DNA from: Chitinophaga sp. 180180018-3
GTDB lineage: Bacteria > Bacteroidota > Bacteroidia > Chitinophagales > Chitinophagaceae
Direction of reading: 5' to 3'
NCBI RefSeq assembly: GCF_037893185.1
Contig: NZ_CP140772.1
Span: 3,968,001-4,032,000, forward strand
DNA length: 64,000 bases
Shown: one piece after another, positions 17,044 through 26,906 of the stretch
How positions within the stretch are numbered: the first letter of the stretch is position 1
Layout of the letters: each line of letters starts with the position of its first letter
Notes under the pieces: generated by a model
Databases searched by the model: none
The model's input: only the letters and a program-made list of their open reading frames with translations
What the model was told of the DNA's origin: nothing
Made by a program: the position numbers and the translations under genes

Positions 17044-17610
17044 ATGGACCATCTGCATGATCAAGAGTTACTTGCATTGCTGAAAGAAGGCAACCACCAT
17101 GCTTATGAGCAATTATTTGTCCGTTACTGGAAGCTGGTCTTTACAATAGCGCACCATAAATGCGGCGATGAACATGCCGCCCTCGACATTGTCCAGGATA
17201 TATTTTTTCACCTATGGGAAAACAGGCAGCAGCTCCTTATTACCGGTAATTTTACTGCCTGGCTAACTGCCGTGGTCAAACATAAGGTGATCGACTGGTA
17301 CCGGGCAACAAAATCACGGGATCAACAGAAAGCAATGCTGCTGTTGCAATTACAGTCACAATCGGCCGGAGAAGAAAAAGCAGTTAACCACGCCGCTATC
17401 CGTCAGCTGCAGACCGATTTCCATAATGCTGTTGAACAGCTCCCCGAACGCATGAAAGCCGTCTACCTGATGAGCCATCATGCCAACCTGCCTATTGCAG
17501 AAATAGCGCGTAAGCTGTCGCTAAAACCTCAAAGCGTAAAGAATCATTTGCAAAAAGCAAAGGAGAAACTCCGTAAAATGCTGGAGCATCACTTATCATT
17601 GTTCTGGTAA
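17044..17610 (+). CDS. ECF RNA polymerase sigma factor (FecI-like)
   Basis: A 188-residue sigma-70 family protein with region 2 (ALDIVQDIFFHLWENRQ, then FTAWLTAVVKHKVIDWYR) and region 4 (LPERMKAVYLMSHH and IAEIARKLSLKPQSVKNHLQKAKEKLR). It is followed 58 bp later by a FecR anti-sigma gene and a TonB receptor with an STN domain, the standard Bacteroidota trans-envelope signalling arrangement. Substrate binding at the receptor is expected to release this sigma factor, which then transcribes the receptor operon. Confidence 0.93.
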   Translation: MDHLHDQELLALLKEGNHHAYEQLFVRYWKLVFTIAHHKCGDEHAALDIVQDIFFHLWENRQQLLITGNFTAWLTAVVKHKVIDWYRATKSRDQQKAMLLLQLQSQSAGEEKAVNHAAIRQLQTDFHNAVEQLPERMKAVYLMSHHANLPIAEIARKLSLKPQSVKNHLQKAKEKLRKMLEHHLSLFW

Positions 17611-17668
17611 CAATTTCGTAACATACCTGATAGGGTACTCTCAGCTATTCCCTCCGAGATAACAGGGT

Positions 17669-18616
17669 ATGGAACAATCACCGCAACCCATTAACGACCT
17701 GTTGCAAAAGTATCTGCAGGGAGCATGCACGCCAGCCGAGGAAAAAATGGTGGATGAATGGTACGATCAACTGGCCATCACATCCGGCACGTTTACCGAC
17801 GAGCAAAGCAGGCTTAAAGAGGCTTACCTCCGCGAACGCCTGCCTGCCCTGCCTGCCCGATTGCGCGTTTCCCGCAAACGCATATTAGCACGGGTGAGCA
17901 TAGCGGCAGCCCTTACCGGCATACTGGTCACCACCTCCATATACGGCTATCGCTACCTTCGCAGCCGCACTGAAAAAAACTATACCTGGCAACTGGCATC
18001 CACCAATAATCAACAGAAAAAGATCCTGCTGCCCGATGGTACGGAGGTATGGCTCAACAGGTTCTCTCAGCTGGAGTGGCAGGAACCATCAACTGATAGC
18101 ATCCGGCTCGTAAAGTTGCAGGGGGAAGCGCTATTCCGCGTTTCCACTCATCCAACACGGCCGTTTGTAGTGCAGGCTGCCGGCACGCGTACCATTGTGC
18201 TGGGTACAGCGTTTAACGTAGAAGCCTATACGGATGAAAAACAGGTGAAGGTAGCGCTGCTGAGTGGGAAAGTCCGCTTCCACCCTGCGGATACTGTTGC
18301 TGATGCCCTGCTCCAACCGGGTAAAATGGCGATCTGGTCAAAAGAACTTAACAGTATGCAGGTAACAAATGTGAGTGATAATGTAAGTGCCTGGACAACC
18401 GGCTTCACCGTATTTAATGAAGTACCGCTGTCAGAAGCTATTGAAAGGCTGGCAAAACGCAATAACTGGCAAGTGATCTGGAAGAATAAAAACCGCCCGC
18501 AAACGCCTGTATCCGCCACTTTTGCAAGGGAAACACCCGCTCAGATGCTGGCAGGCATTACTTTCATACATCAACTGAAATACCGCTTACAGGGAAATAC
18601 ATTAGTCATCTATTAA
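17669..18616 (+). CDS. FecR-family anti-sigma factor
   Basis: 315 residues. An N-terminal cytoplasmic part binds sigma (DLLQKYLQGACTPAEEKMVDEWY), one transmembrane helix follows (about 77-95, IAAALTGILVTTSIYGY), then the periplasmic FecR domain (LPDGTEVWLNRFSQLEW and LQGEALFRVSTHPTRPFVV) and a C-terminal DUF4974-like domain (VFNEVPLSEAIERLAKRNNW). It passes the signal from the STN domain of the downstream receptor to the upstream ECF sigma factor. Domain order and length are normal for the family. Confidence 0.93.
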   Translation: MEQSPQPINDLLQKYLQGACTPAEEKMVDEWYDQLAITSGTFTDEQSRLKEAYLRERLPALPARLRVSRKRILARVSIAAALTGILVTTSIYGYRYLRSRTEKNYTWQLASTNNQQKKILLPDGTEVWLNRFSQLEWQEPSTDSIRLVKLQGEALFRVSTHPTRPFVVQAAGTRTIVLGTAFNVEAYTDEKQVKVALLSGKVRFHPADTVADALLQPGKMAIWSKELNSMQVTNVSDNVSAWTTGFTVFNEVPLSEAIERLAKRNNWQVIWKNKNRPQTPVSATFARETPAQMLAGITFIHQLKYRLQGNTLVIY

Positions 18617-18636
18617 TCACATACTAACAGAAAAAA

Positions 18637-18659
18637 GGGAGCTGCTACGAACAGCCCCC
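18637..18659 (+). other. Hairpin between fecR-like and receptor genes
   Basis: GGGAGCTG (18637-18644) pairs with CAGCCCCC (18652-18659) with one mismatch and a 7-base loop. There is no T-tract. It may be an attenuator or mRNA-stability hairpin that adjusts receptor against FecR levels. Confidence 0.3.
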
Positions 18660-18676
18660 GGAGAAAATTAAAAAAA

Positions 18677-21600
18677 ATGATAAGCAAATGTAACATGATT
18701 TTGGGGCAATCCCAAAAACGGATGTGTCGTGCCTGTTGGCGTCCATGGTGGGGATATATCCTTTTATGCCTGTTGTACTGCCCCGTTGCCGCGGTGGCGC
18801 AAACCTATCAGCTGTCTGAAAAGATCTCGCTGTCTCTTACCGGCACTAATGCAGCGGCGGTACTGGAAGCGGTAGACAAACAAACCAATTTCAGTTTCAC
18901 TTATTCAAAAGCAGATTGCCGGGCCATCTCCATTGAAAAGATCAACTGGCACATGGTACCGCTGCAACAGGTATTAACGGAGCTGAAAGACAGGTACCAC
19001 CTGCAATATCTTGTGGTAGGAGGCACTATTTCTTTTAGCCTGTCCGCTAACACAGGTACTGATCAAAAAAAGCATGCTGTCAGCTCCTCCGTCCTGAAAG
19101 GAAGAGTGGTAGATATGGAAACTGCGCAACCCCTGCCCGGCGCCACCGTACAGCTGGAAGGTACCAGCAAAGGCGCGGCTGCAGATACCCGCGGTTATTA
19201 TGAGTTGAAAGATGTTCCTGCAGGTAAGTATACTTTACTGGTATCTTTTATCGGTTATCAGCATAACCAGGTACCTGATATCAGGGTGGATTCTGGCCGT
19301 ACCACTGTATACAATGTGCGGCTAACTGCCGGTAAATCGTTAGATGCCGTAGTGGTAACCGCCGGCCCACACAGGCTCAAAGCGGTATCCTATTCCACTG
19401 AACGTGAAATCATCAGCGAGATACGGGGCGCCAATGCAGTGGTATCAGGTATATCCAATGAACTTATCAATAAACTGGCCGACCGTAATGCAGCGGAAAT
19501 TGTAAAGCGAATGCCCGGTATAACGGTAACGGATGAACGTTTTATTGTGGTACGCGGCATGAATGCCCGCTATAACCAAACTTACCTGAATGGCAGTCTT
19601 GCTCCAGGTACAGAGCTTTATACACACGCCTTTGCGCTGGATCTGCTGCCCTCTCCCATTATCGACCGCATCCTGGTTTATAAATCTCCTACCCCCGATC
19701 TGTTTGGTGATGTAACGGGTGGTTCAGTGAAAATCTTCACCAAAAACGCCAGGCCGGTACGCCACTTCGATGTAGGCGTACAAGTGGCAGGAAGAAGCAC
19801 TACCACTTTTAAAAACGGCGCAACCTACGACGGCGGAAAGCTGGATTGGCTGGGCTTCGACGACGGCATCCGCACGCATGCCACTGGTATACGGCCGGCT
19901 TCCGGTCAAAAAGACTTCTCCCAACAACCACTGTTGCAGGCTTTTTCTCCGGATCTGCAAACCGGCAACAAACGCATGGGGCCCGATATCCAGGCCTTTG
20001 CCAACTACTTCGACAACTTCAGACTGGGTACTGCCCGTCTTTATAATTTCACGATGGTGAATTATACACGGGAATACCGGATACAACAGGTATATCGTCA
20101 AACCGGTAACCTGTATTCACTCAGCTTTGGCGACTACGGACTTACTACCGATGAAAACAAGATCAGCCGCGCTAATCAGTCGATCGAGAAAGGCCGGATC
20201 AACATCATGGAAAACCTGCTGCTGAAATTAAATAGCCGCCACTCCATTGAATGGAAGAATTTCATACTGAATGAAGGCAATAAGAATACGTCCATTGCGC
20301 TGTCGCAGCCTAATATGCTGCCGGTGCAGGATAGCTCGCAGCGGCTCCGCAATAAAGAAATACTGGAATCGTTTGAGCAGCGAACCCTTTATTCAGGCAG
20401 TCTTACGGGAACGCATACACTGGATAAAAGAGCACAACATTCTTTGCAATGGGGCGCGGGCTATAACTACTATAAGCAACAGGTACCCGATCAAAGAAAC
20501 ATCCGGTTCTTCGGACAGCAGGGGCTGCTGGCAGCAGCCGGCAGCAATGGCTCCAGCTATCGCGATGTATACCTCGGGATGATGAACCGGAGCTTTATCA
20601 CCAACAACGAAGAAAACTACTATGCTTCGCTGGATTATACATTCACCCCGTTTTCACTGCTGCAGCTCAGGGCAGGGACCTATCAGCTGTTCAAGAATCG
20701 CCGGGTAGACCGCCGCTTCTTCCGGGTGAACAGAGCCGGACTGGAAGGCATAGATCCCGCAGGATTCGGGAACCTTGATCCCGGTATCCACGACAATTTT
20801 GGCAAGAGTGATCCGAACCTGCTGAATTTCCGCGAAGAAGATCTGGGCCGGGTATGGACGAATACCTACTTCCGGCAGGATGGTACAGGGCTCGCCATCT
20901 ACGACGCTACACAACCTACCGATAGCTATGTGGCGGATGAAAAGTGCAGTGCATTTTATCTGATGGGAGATGCACAGTTATTGAACCGGCGCCTGAATCT
21001 GGTAGGCGGGTTGCGCGTGGAAAACGATCATCAACGTTTATCCGCTGCCGTTATTGACAACGGCGCCTTCGTACCCTTGTTGATCAAAAAGCCGCTTATA
21101 GTATGGCTTCCATCCCTGAATGCCACCTATACCTTTGCTGACTCAGCGCTGGTAATCCGCGCAGGGTACGGCAAAACCATCAACAGGCCCGAGTTCCGGG
21201 AGCTTTCTCCATTTTCCGACTACGACTTTATGAATGACGTAACGATCACCGGAAATCCTACCCTGGTAACGGCGAAAATAGACAACTATGATCTGCGCTT
21301 CGAATGGTACCCACGCCAACAACAGGAAATGATCAGTGCAGGCGTGTTTTACAAGCGGCTGAAAAACCCAATAGAACAGATACGCAATGATAAATCTGGC
21401 GCGGTTTCTTTTATGCCCACCAATATCAGCTACTGGAATGCCGACGAAGCATCTGTATTGGGCGTGGAAGCAGAAATACGCAAGAGTCTTTCATTCCTGC
21501 CCGGAAGTTTCTTCAGGCAGCTGTCTGTCATGATAAATGGTGCATGGATACGTAGCAGAGCCAATAAAAGCATGAAGGGCGACAGTACCGGATATACGGC

Positions 21601-22105
21601 GCTTTACAGCACCTTCAAAGACCGGCAGCTGCAGGGCCAGGCTCCCTATGTGCTGAATGCCGGCCTGTTCTACGACAACCCCGGCTGGGGACTGAAGGCA
21701 TCCGCCACCTATAACGTTTCCGGACCTACGATATATGCAGTATCCATGGTATCAACGAAGGAAGCACACGGTAGCAGCGACAAAGATCCCAATGGCAATC
21801 CAACGGATCAATCCTTCATACGTCCTAATTTGCTGGAACTGCCGCGACAGCAACTCGATATTGCTGTTACACAAAGACTTTACCGCTCGCTTAATATGAA
21901 GGTCAGCATTCAGAACCTGCTGGATCAGGCAGTGCGTATTGCGGAAGATCATGATTACGACAATAAATATACGCCTGAGAAAAATACAGGCATCGCCAAA
22001 GGCAGCGGGGGCACTTTTGAAGGACCACTATACAAAGGAGATAACATTTTCAGAAGTTACAAGCCCGGGCGTTACCTGTTGTTTTCGTTTATATACTCCT
22101 TTTAA
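18677..22105 (+). CDS. TonB-dependent receptor with STN signalling domain
   Basis: Up to 1142 residues. After a signal sequence ending VAAVAQ there is an STN domain (about 50-115, LEAVDKQTNFSFTYSKADC), a carboxypeptidase-regulatory-like domain (LKGRVVDMETAQPLPGATVQLEG), the plug (about 225-350) and a long beta-barrel ending in an aromatic residue (FSFIYSF). It lacks the SusC-specific YIIDGVP motif and no SusD gene follows, so I call it a general TonB receptor rather than SusC. The start is uncertain; Met codons at positions 1, 7 and 16 all precede the signal peptide. It forms an operon with FecR upstream and two lipoproteins downstream; the ligand is unknown. Confidence 0.9.
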   Translation: MISKCNMILGQSQKRMCRACWRPWWGYILLCLLYCPVAAVAQTYQLSEKISLSLTGTNAAAVLEAVDKQTNFSFTYSKADCRAISIEKINWHMVPLQQVLTELKDRYHLQYLVVGGTISFSLSANTGTDQKKHAVSSSVLKGRVVDMETAQPLPGATVQLEGTSKGAAADTRGYYELKDVPAGKYTLLVSFIGYQHNQVPDIRVDSGRTTVYNVRLTAGKSLDAVVVTAGPHRLKAVSYSTEREIISEIRGANAVVSGISNELINKLADRNAAEIVKRMPGITVTDERFIVVRGMNARYNQTYLNGSLAPGTELYTHAFALDLLPSPIIDRILVYKSPTPDLFGDVTGGSVKIFTKNARPVRHFDVGVQVAGRSTTTFKNGATYDGGKLDWLGFDDGIRTHATGIRPASGQKDFSQQPLLQAFSPDLQTGNKRMGPDIQAFANYFDNFRLGTARLYNFTMVNYTREYRIQQVYRQTGNLYSLSFGDYGLTTDENKISRANQSIEKGRINIMENLLLKLNSRHSIEWKNFILNEGNKNTSIALSQPNMLPVQDSSQRLRNKEILESFEQRTLYSGSLTGTHTLDKRAQHSLQWGAGYNYYKQQVPDQRNIRFFGQQGLLAAAGSNGSSYRDVYLGMMNRSFITNNEENYYASLDYTFTPFSLLQLRAGTYQLFKNRRVDRRFFRVNRAGLEGIDPAGFGNLDPGIHDNFGKSDPNLLNFREEDLGRVWTNTYFRQDGTGLAIYDATQPTDSYVADEKCSAFYLMGDAQLLNRRLNLVGGLRVENDHQRLSAAVIDNGAFVPLLIKKPLIVWLPSLNATYTFADSALVIRAGYGKTINRPEFRELSPFSDYDFMNDVTITGNPTLVTAKIDNYDLRFEWYPRQQQEMISAGVFYKRLKNPIEQIRNDKSGAVSFMPTNISYWNADEASVLGVEAEIRKSLSFLPGSFFRQLSVMINGAWIRSRANKSMKGDSTGYTALYSTFKDRQLQGQAPYVLNAGLFYDNPGWGLKASATYNVSGPTIYAVSMVSTKEAHGSSDKDPNGNPTDQSFIRPNLLELPRQQLDIAVTQRLYRSLNMKVSIQNLLDQAVRIAEDHDYDNKYTPEKNTGIAKGSGGTFEGPLYKGDNIFRSYKPGRYLLFSFIYSF

Positions 22106-22114
22106 AAATAGCTT

Positions 22115-23926
22115 ATGTATCATACAACATCTTACAAAATAAATAATATCATTTGCTGGGGACTATTGCTGTTCCTGGGATTGGGATGCAAAAAGGTTGA
22201 TAAAAATGATGCCCTGCTGCATAAGATTTATTCAGTACTTAGAGAAGGTAATCTCTATCGTGCAGATGGCTCTTTCTTTTATTATCAATACGGCAATACT
22301 GCCAACACAATAGTGCCTGGTGATACACTTACCATAGGAGGAATATTGGGCGGTGCAGACGCTCACCGGGTGGTTAGCATCGGCGACAGTACACTGGATA
22401 TTATTTACCAGACCCAATTCAGAAGACCCAATAAAAGTATCGGGGACACTGCGTGGATCACAATAGACTATCTGAAATGTATCGTTAAAAAAGGTTTACT
22501 CACCGGCAACAATGTACCCGTGACTATCACGGTTAATGGCACTACTGTAGATGCGCCATCCATCAAACTCCAGCAGTTCACCAGTATTCCGGGGGCTACC
22601 GATACCACGCTGGTAGTTGAAAAAGTGGCTGCCTGGATGCCTGATAACCCGGATACCTATGCAGGGCTTTCACTCTGGCGTAGCGGCGTTGTAACCAGTG
22701 CCGGTAATATCTGGTTCTACAATCAACCTGGCGGTATCTTTAAAATAAGTAATGGAGCCACTTCATCTGTATTACGTACAGGCACTCACGTTACTCCTTC
22801 TACCGGAACTGCGTTTGACGTGGTAAGTATTATAGGTTTTACGGTAGACATGGATGAAACAGCTGTCTATTTTTCAGCGTCTACCAAAGAAGCGACTGCT
22901 GATACGGCACTATACTACATCACCCGCTTTTGCAGGATGGATCCGGCTTCGGGGGCTGTAACAGTACTGAACCGTTCTTTATTCATGAAACCGGCGGCCT
23001 CCTATCAGCGTTCCAGTGATCTGGTTACGCTGCAATATGATCCGTCGAAAAATTACCTGCCTGCTGAAGGGAATCTGGCTGATGCAAAACTGGCGCTGGG
23101 CAATCTGCAGGTGGCATTGGATGGTACGTTACTGGCTTCAAATTTTGCCTATAACACCGTTGTCACACCTAAAAGTCCACTCGCAGGTAATCCTAAATTC
23201 CCGCAATTCAGCGACCCGGCCTGGTATGCCTCCCGCGATTCTTTTGCTGCACGTACCTGGTATGGATATGGAACTGGCAATATCACAAGCGGTGTGAATA
23301 ATTTTGTTCGTATACGGGGCGGACAAGTAAAATCGCTGGCGAAACCTTATGCCAGTGCACCCGTTCCCGGAAACGCTATTTTCTTTTATAGTGGTCAGCA
23401 AATGAGTCCGGATGGCCGGTTTATTTATCAGGTGTACTCTCCTGCTGCTCAATTGCATATTATTTCAACGGAAGATATGGAAGAAGAAGTGGTTGGTCAG
23501 CCTGGTTATGAATTTTCCTTTTCATCTGTCGACGCCACTGCTACCGGGTATCATCACCCTACCGTCATGCTCCAGAGTGCCAATTTTGTGAACTATTACA
23601 TACTGTCTAACGGCGACGGTGTTTTCTTTCCGGGTGGATACGGCTATCCCGGCAAATCTTTGCTGAGCGTCAATTTCAGCAAACATAACGCTTACGCCTA
23701 TGCGGGAACGGAAATAGGTATTAACAGGGATGATGTACCCGGGCAGGATCAAACAACCGGCAAAACTAAATGGGTCAATTTCTCACCGCTCAGGCGTGGA
23801 CTGGAAGGCGCCAACTTCTTCATCGGTTTCGATCGCCATAATAACCTTTATTTCAGATCTATGAACACTACAGGTTTTGGGGCAAAAGTTCAGCCCATGG
23901 AGATTTACAGGATTAAAAAACATTAA
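22115..23926 (+). CDS. Surface or periplasmic lipoprotein of unknown function
   Basis: 603 residues. A lipoprotein signal peptide ends LLFLGLGC, giving Cys25 as lipid attachment. An N-terminal beta-sandwich-like region (about 30-150, with GDTLTIGGILGGADAHRV and VPVTITVNGTTV) looks like an IPT/TIG-type domain. The rest is beta-rich with repeated short blocks (SPDGRFIYQVYSP and similar) suggesting a propeller-like fold. It starts 10 bp after the TonB receptor and 10 bp before the next lipoprotein, so it is probably a surface partner that binds the receptor's ligand. I do not recognise a family. Confidence 0.78.
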   Translation: MYHTTSYKINNIICWGLLLFLGLGCKKVDKNDALLHKIYSVLREGNLYRADGSFFYYQYGNTANTIVPGDTLTIGGILGGADAHRVVSIGDSTLDIIYQTQFRRPNKSIGDTAWITIDYLKCIVKKGLLTGNNVPVTITVNGTTVDAPSIKLQQFTSIPGATDTTLVVEKVAAWMPDNPDTYAGLSLWRSGVVTSAGNIWFYNQPGGIFKISNGATSSVLRTGTHVTPSTGTAFDVVSIIGFTVDMDETAVYFSASTKEATADTALYYITRFCRMDPASGAVTVLNRSLFMKPAASYQRSSDLVTLQYDPSKNYLPAEGNLADAKLALGNLQVALDGTLLASNFAYNTVVTPKSPLAGNPKFPQFSDPAWYASRDSFAARTWYGYGTGNITSGVNNFVRIRGGQVKSLAKPYASAPVPGNAIFFYSGQQMSPDGRFIYQVYSPAAQLHIISTEDMEEEVVGQPGYEFSFSSVDATATGYHHPTVMLQSANFVNYYILSNGDGVFFPGGYGYPGKSLLSVNFSKHNAYAYAGTEIGINRDDVPGQDQTTGKTKWVNFSPLRRGLEGANFFIGFDRHNNLYFRSMNTTGFGAKVQPMEIYRIKKH

Positions 23927-23935
23927 GCTTATTTC

Positions 23936-24760
23936 ATGAATACACGATTTATTTTCTTACTTGTTCCGGGCATTATTGCGCTGTCGGCCTGCAGCAAGGT
24001 TTCATATGAAAAAGATGCGGCTTATGCGGAACTGGCTTTTTTTAATGCCTCTTATACATTGGATGCTTTTCTGCCCGCTAACCCTGGCAGCAACGAAAGG
24101 GTATTCCTGCCAGTTACAAATGCCGGAAAACAGTCGGCTTTACTCACGGGGAAGATGCCTTATTTTACACCCGATGAACGGGGCGCCCGCCAGGATTTTC
24201 CGGCTATTAATCCTCAGAACACTATCCCCTGGTCGGTATTTGATCATTGCATGCCGGGTAACTATAATATGGATATTCGTCTGCATACTCCGGATGCCAC
24301 CAGTAGTTTTACTTTTCCAATTGCAATACAGCAGCAACAGCGCTATACCTGCCTGTTATCTGACAGTCTTGGGAATTATGCAGCTACCCTCCTGTTACAA
24401 GAGTCAGCCACTCCCATTGCCGGGGTTAGGTTACGGCTCGTACAGCTCTGTCCGGATGCGGATTCGGTGAATGTACGCGTCGGGAATAACCTGGTAAACG
24501 GTCTGCGGAATATGCGTTACGGCAGTACGTCTTCTTATATCAACTATCCTTTGGCGGCAGACAGTGTACTAAAGATCCGGATTTTCAATGCCCGTGATAC
24601 TTCAACCGTCATCGCCAGAAATGATCTTGCAGCAAGCCCCGGGCAGTCTTATCTACTCATTCTTAAGTACTACAGAAACCCGCATCAGTACGTAACCTCT
24701 ACTGGTAAAACGGTGAATATTATACCAAATGCACAGCTGGATATACGAAAAACAGAATAG
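23936..24760 (+). CDS. DUF4397-like lipoprotein
   Basis: 274 residues. The lipoprotein signal peptide ends IIALSAC (Cys19). Two beta-rich halves follow; the second contains RLVQLCPDADSVNVRVGNNLV, typical of DUF4397 domains found in Bacteroidota lipoproteins. It is the last gene of the ECF-FecR-receptor operon and is followed by a strong bidirectional terminator. The likely location is the outer membrane. A role as accessory to the receptor is inferred from the operon only. Confidence 0.78.
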   Translation: MNTRFIFLLVPGIIALSACSKVSYEKDAAYAELAFFNASYTLDAFLPANPGSNERVFLPVTNAGKQSALLTGKMPYFTPDERGARQDFPAINPQNTIPWSVFDHCMPGNYNMDIRLHTPDATSSFTFPIAIQQQQRYTCLLSDSLGNYAATLLLQESATPIAGVRLRLVQLCPDADSVNVRVGNNLVNGLRNMRYGSTSSYINYPLAADSVLKIRIFNARDTSTVIARNDLAASPGQSYLLILKYYRNPHQYVTSTGKTVNIIPNAQLDIRKTE

Positions 24761-24774
24761 TATCAAATGCCGTC

Positions 24775-24805
24775 GCCGGCTTTCACTTTTTAAGTGAGAG
24801 CCGGC
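24775..24805. terminator. Bidirectional terminator
   Basis: GCCGGCTTTCACTT and AAGTGAGAGCCGGC form a 14-bp stem with one mismatch around a tight T-rich loop (24775-24805). It lies between the convergent ends of the receptor operon and the VOC gene and can serve both strands. Confidence 0.7.
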
Positions 24806-24823
24806 CAGCCGGTGAATTATCAG

Positions 24824-25249
24824 TTAAGACCTCGCTGGGCTTGGGTAGTAGCCAATTGTCCATTTAACGCCGAACTTGTCGCGAAGCACACCCATCCTCC
24901 CTGCAAAAAAATCGTGCAGGGGAAATATGACACTACCGCCACCTGAAAGATTGGAGAAATAGTTTTTCAGCTCCTCTTCAGAACCGCAACTGAGCGACAG
25001 GGAGAAGGCGTTATCCGCAGGGTTTACGGCCTCTTCAAGGCCTCGCCCGTCGGATGCTAAGAGCACCATTTCGCCCTTCGTAAGACTGGAATGCAGGATA
25101 CTGTCTGCCGTATTGGCCGGGAACTGGTTCCCCATGGGTGACTCGCCTACTGTTATAATATCAAGCGTTGCGCCAAGCGCATCCTTATAAAATGTCATGG
25201 CTTCGCGGCAGTTGCCGTTGAATGTGATGTGAGGATTAATCTGTGACAT
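24824..25249 (-). CDS. VOC-superfamily (PhnB/glyoxalase-like) protein
   Basis: A 141-residue small cytosolic protein with paired beta-alpha-beta-beta-beta modules. It has the PhnB-like start (INPHITFNGNCREAMTFYKDALGA) and end (GRMGVLRDKFGVKWTIGY). Family members are metal- or non-metal-dependent VOC proteins, often annotated as 3-demethylubiquinone methyltransferase-like without proof. It is monocistronic. A -7-like TAAATTTG at 25289-25282 supports the ATG at 25249. The substrate is unknown. Confidence 0.85.
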   Translation of the reverse strand: MSQINPHITFNGNCREAMTFYKDALGATLDIITVGESPMGNQFPANTADSILHSSLTKGEMVLLASDGRGLEEAVNPADNAFSLSLSCGSEEELKNYFSNLSGGGSVIFPLHDFFAGRMGVLRDKFGVKWTIGYYPSPARS

Positions 25250-25281
25250 GTTAGTTTATTTTTGGTTATCTATCGTCTCTA

Positions 25282-25289
25282 CAAATTTA
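25282..25289 (-). promoter_or_regulatory. Candidate -7 element of the VOC gene
   Basis: TAAATTTG on the minus strand matches TAnnTTTG, 32 bp before the ATG at 25249. No matching TTG was found at the usual distance, so only the -7 half is supported. Confidence 0.4.
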
Positions 25290-25362
25290 TTAAGAGCAAA
25301 AAAATTGTAGGGGGTTGGACACGACAAAAAAGGGGAGTTTTGCGATATTCTGCAGAAACTGC

Positions 25363-25393
25363 AACGCCCGGTAGCTAAAAGCCACCGGGCGTT
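25363..25393 (-). terminator. GC-rich hairpin, probable terminator of the SusD operon
   Basis: AACGCCCGGT (25363-25372) and ACCGGGCGTT (25384-25393) form a perfect 10-bp stem, extended inside by GCT/AGC. It lies 138 bp past the SusD stop. No clear T-tract follows on the minus strand. Confidence 0.5.
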
Positions 25394-25530
25394 ATTTATA
25401 TCAAAATAAAATCCTTACTACACCTCAATAAGAGTAACGGCCTCACTTCATCTTCTTCTCAAAAATCTCCTTAATACACTCCGGCTCATTCGCAGTTTCA
25501 GCCTCCCCCTGCAATCATCTGCCAGATTTA

Positions 25531-26892
25531 CTATTCATTCCTGGGCATATCCGGATTAAAATACAAAACGCTCATAGGTATCTGTAATGTATACCGGGCG
25601 CTTTTCGGTGGCAAAGTAGCACGTACTTCATTATTAGCACCATATCGTACCACGGCCGGCATCTTTCCCTCCGCGTCCAGACGGCGCATATCAATCCATC
25701 TGAATCCACGGAAGGCCAGTTCAAATCCGCGTTCCCGCATCACCCAATCGAGTACTTCGTTCTTATCTGCTGACGTAAGTGGTTTCCAGGCAGATTTCCG
25801 GATCCTGTTTTTGCGGATATCGTTCAACTGTCCGAGTGCGGCATCCATATCGCCTTTGCGTGCTGCCACTTCTGCAATGATCAGTTTCATTTCTTCCACC
25901 GATGTACCGAAGTTGGGTACCGGTGTTCCGTTTACCGCAAAGTAAGATACTCCCCTTTTTTGAAAACTCAGGTCGCCCAATGACGTGTAAAAGAGGCGCA
26001 GGCGGAGATCGCTGGTATCAAAGCGTTTCAGGAAGTTGAGTGTAGGATACTCCCAGGACGAGGGATAGGTAGAATACCGTGCATACAGCTCAGTAGGGCG
26101 GTCGACCATTTTAGGCAACTGTGATGATTTCGTCACCGTATTATAATCAATCAATGCCGGCGGATTATCACCCATAGCCATCTTTGCATATTTCGCTGCA
26201 TCATCGTAACGTCCGCAATACAGGCTGGCCCTTGCCAGTATACTGTACGCCGCCGGTACCGATCCGCGGAAACGGTTAGCTGCATTGCTGGCTGATAGGC
26301 CGGGAATAGCTTCATTGATATCAGCAAAGATATGATTATAGATCTCTTCCACAGTGCTCCGGGTCGGTGTTTTCTCCGACACATCTACGGACACCATAAA
26401 TGGCACCGCCAGATCTTTATCGGCCGTTGTACTATTATATGGTTTTGCATAGAGATTTACCAGATACAGGTATTCAAATGCACGCCCCAACAAAGCTTCC
26501 GACCGGATACGCTTTTTATCCGCGTCCGTACCGTTGCGGGCAGCATTAATGCCCAGCAACACCGCATTATACTTGTATATATTGCCATAATGTTTTCCCC
26601 AGATAACCGGAACATCCTTCGTATCGGTATTGTACTGCTCAGCCCAAAGGTATACCAGGTCTTCCGGTCGGGTGGGCACCAACGGAATGGCAGGTACATC
26701 AGCCTCATCAGAAAGCAGGTTAAGTTCCCGTGCACCACTGGCTGTCAGCGATGAACTATTCAGGAACAGGTCGAAATCATTGACGGTACTTAGAATTACT
26801 TTTCCTTTCGGTTCCACATCCAGGTACTTCCGGCAGGAAGTCGCAGCGAACATCAGTCCTGCCATTCCGAATATTGCAATAATATGTTTCAT
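25531..26892 (-). CDS. SusD/RagB-family nutrient-binding lipoprotein
   Basis: 453 residues. The lipoprotein signal peptide ends FAATSC (Cys20), followed by RKYLDVEPKGKV, the usual SusD start. The TPR-rich fold is evident (GRAFEYLYLVNLYAKPYN, ASLYCGRYDDAAKYAKMAM) and the C-terminal RGFELAFRGFRWIDMRRL segment is a strong SusD marker. It lids the SusC barrel encoded 14 bp upstream (26907-30356). No glycosidase lies in the operon, so this pair may import peptides, glycoconjugates or a scavenged oligomer; the substrate is unknown. Confidence 0.93.
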   Translation of the reverse strand: MKHIIAIFGMAGLMFAATSCRKYLDVEPKGKVILSTVNDFDLFLNSSSLTASGARELNLLSDEADVPAIPLVPTRPEDLVYLWAEQYNTDTKDVPVIWGKHYGNIYKYNAVLLGINAARNGTDADKKRIRSEALLGRAFEYLYLVNLYAKPYNSTTADKDLAVPFMVSVDVSEKTPTRSTVEEIYNHIFADINEAIPGLSASNAANRFRGSVPAAYSILARASLYCGRYDDAAKYAKMAMGDNPPALIDYNTVTKSSQLPKMVDRPTELYARYSTYPSSWEYPTLNFLKRFDTSDLRLRLFYTSLGDLSFQKRGVSYFAVNGTPVPNFGTSVEEMKLIIAEVAARKGDMDAALGQLNDIRKNRIRKSAWKPLTSADKNEVLDWVMRERGFELAFRGFRWIDMRRLDAEGKMPAVVRYGANNEVRATLPPKSARYTLQIPMSVLYFNPDMPRNE

Positions 26893-26906
26893 CTTTTTAC
26901 CTGCTG

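Noticed and set aside
25443..25514. Short minus-strand frame after the SusD stop with coding-like residues (ECIKEIFEKKMK at the end)
   Set aside because: Only 23 codons with a TTG start; may be a gene remnant but too short to support.
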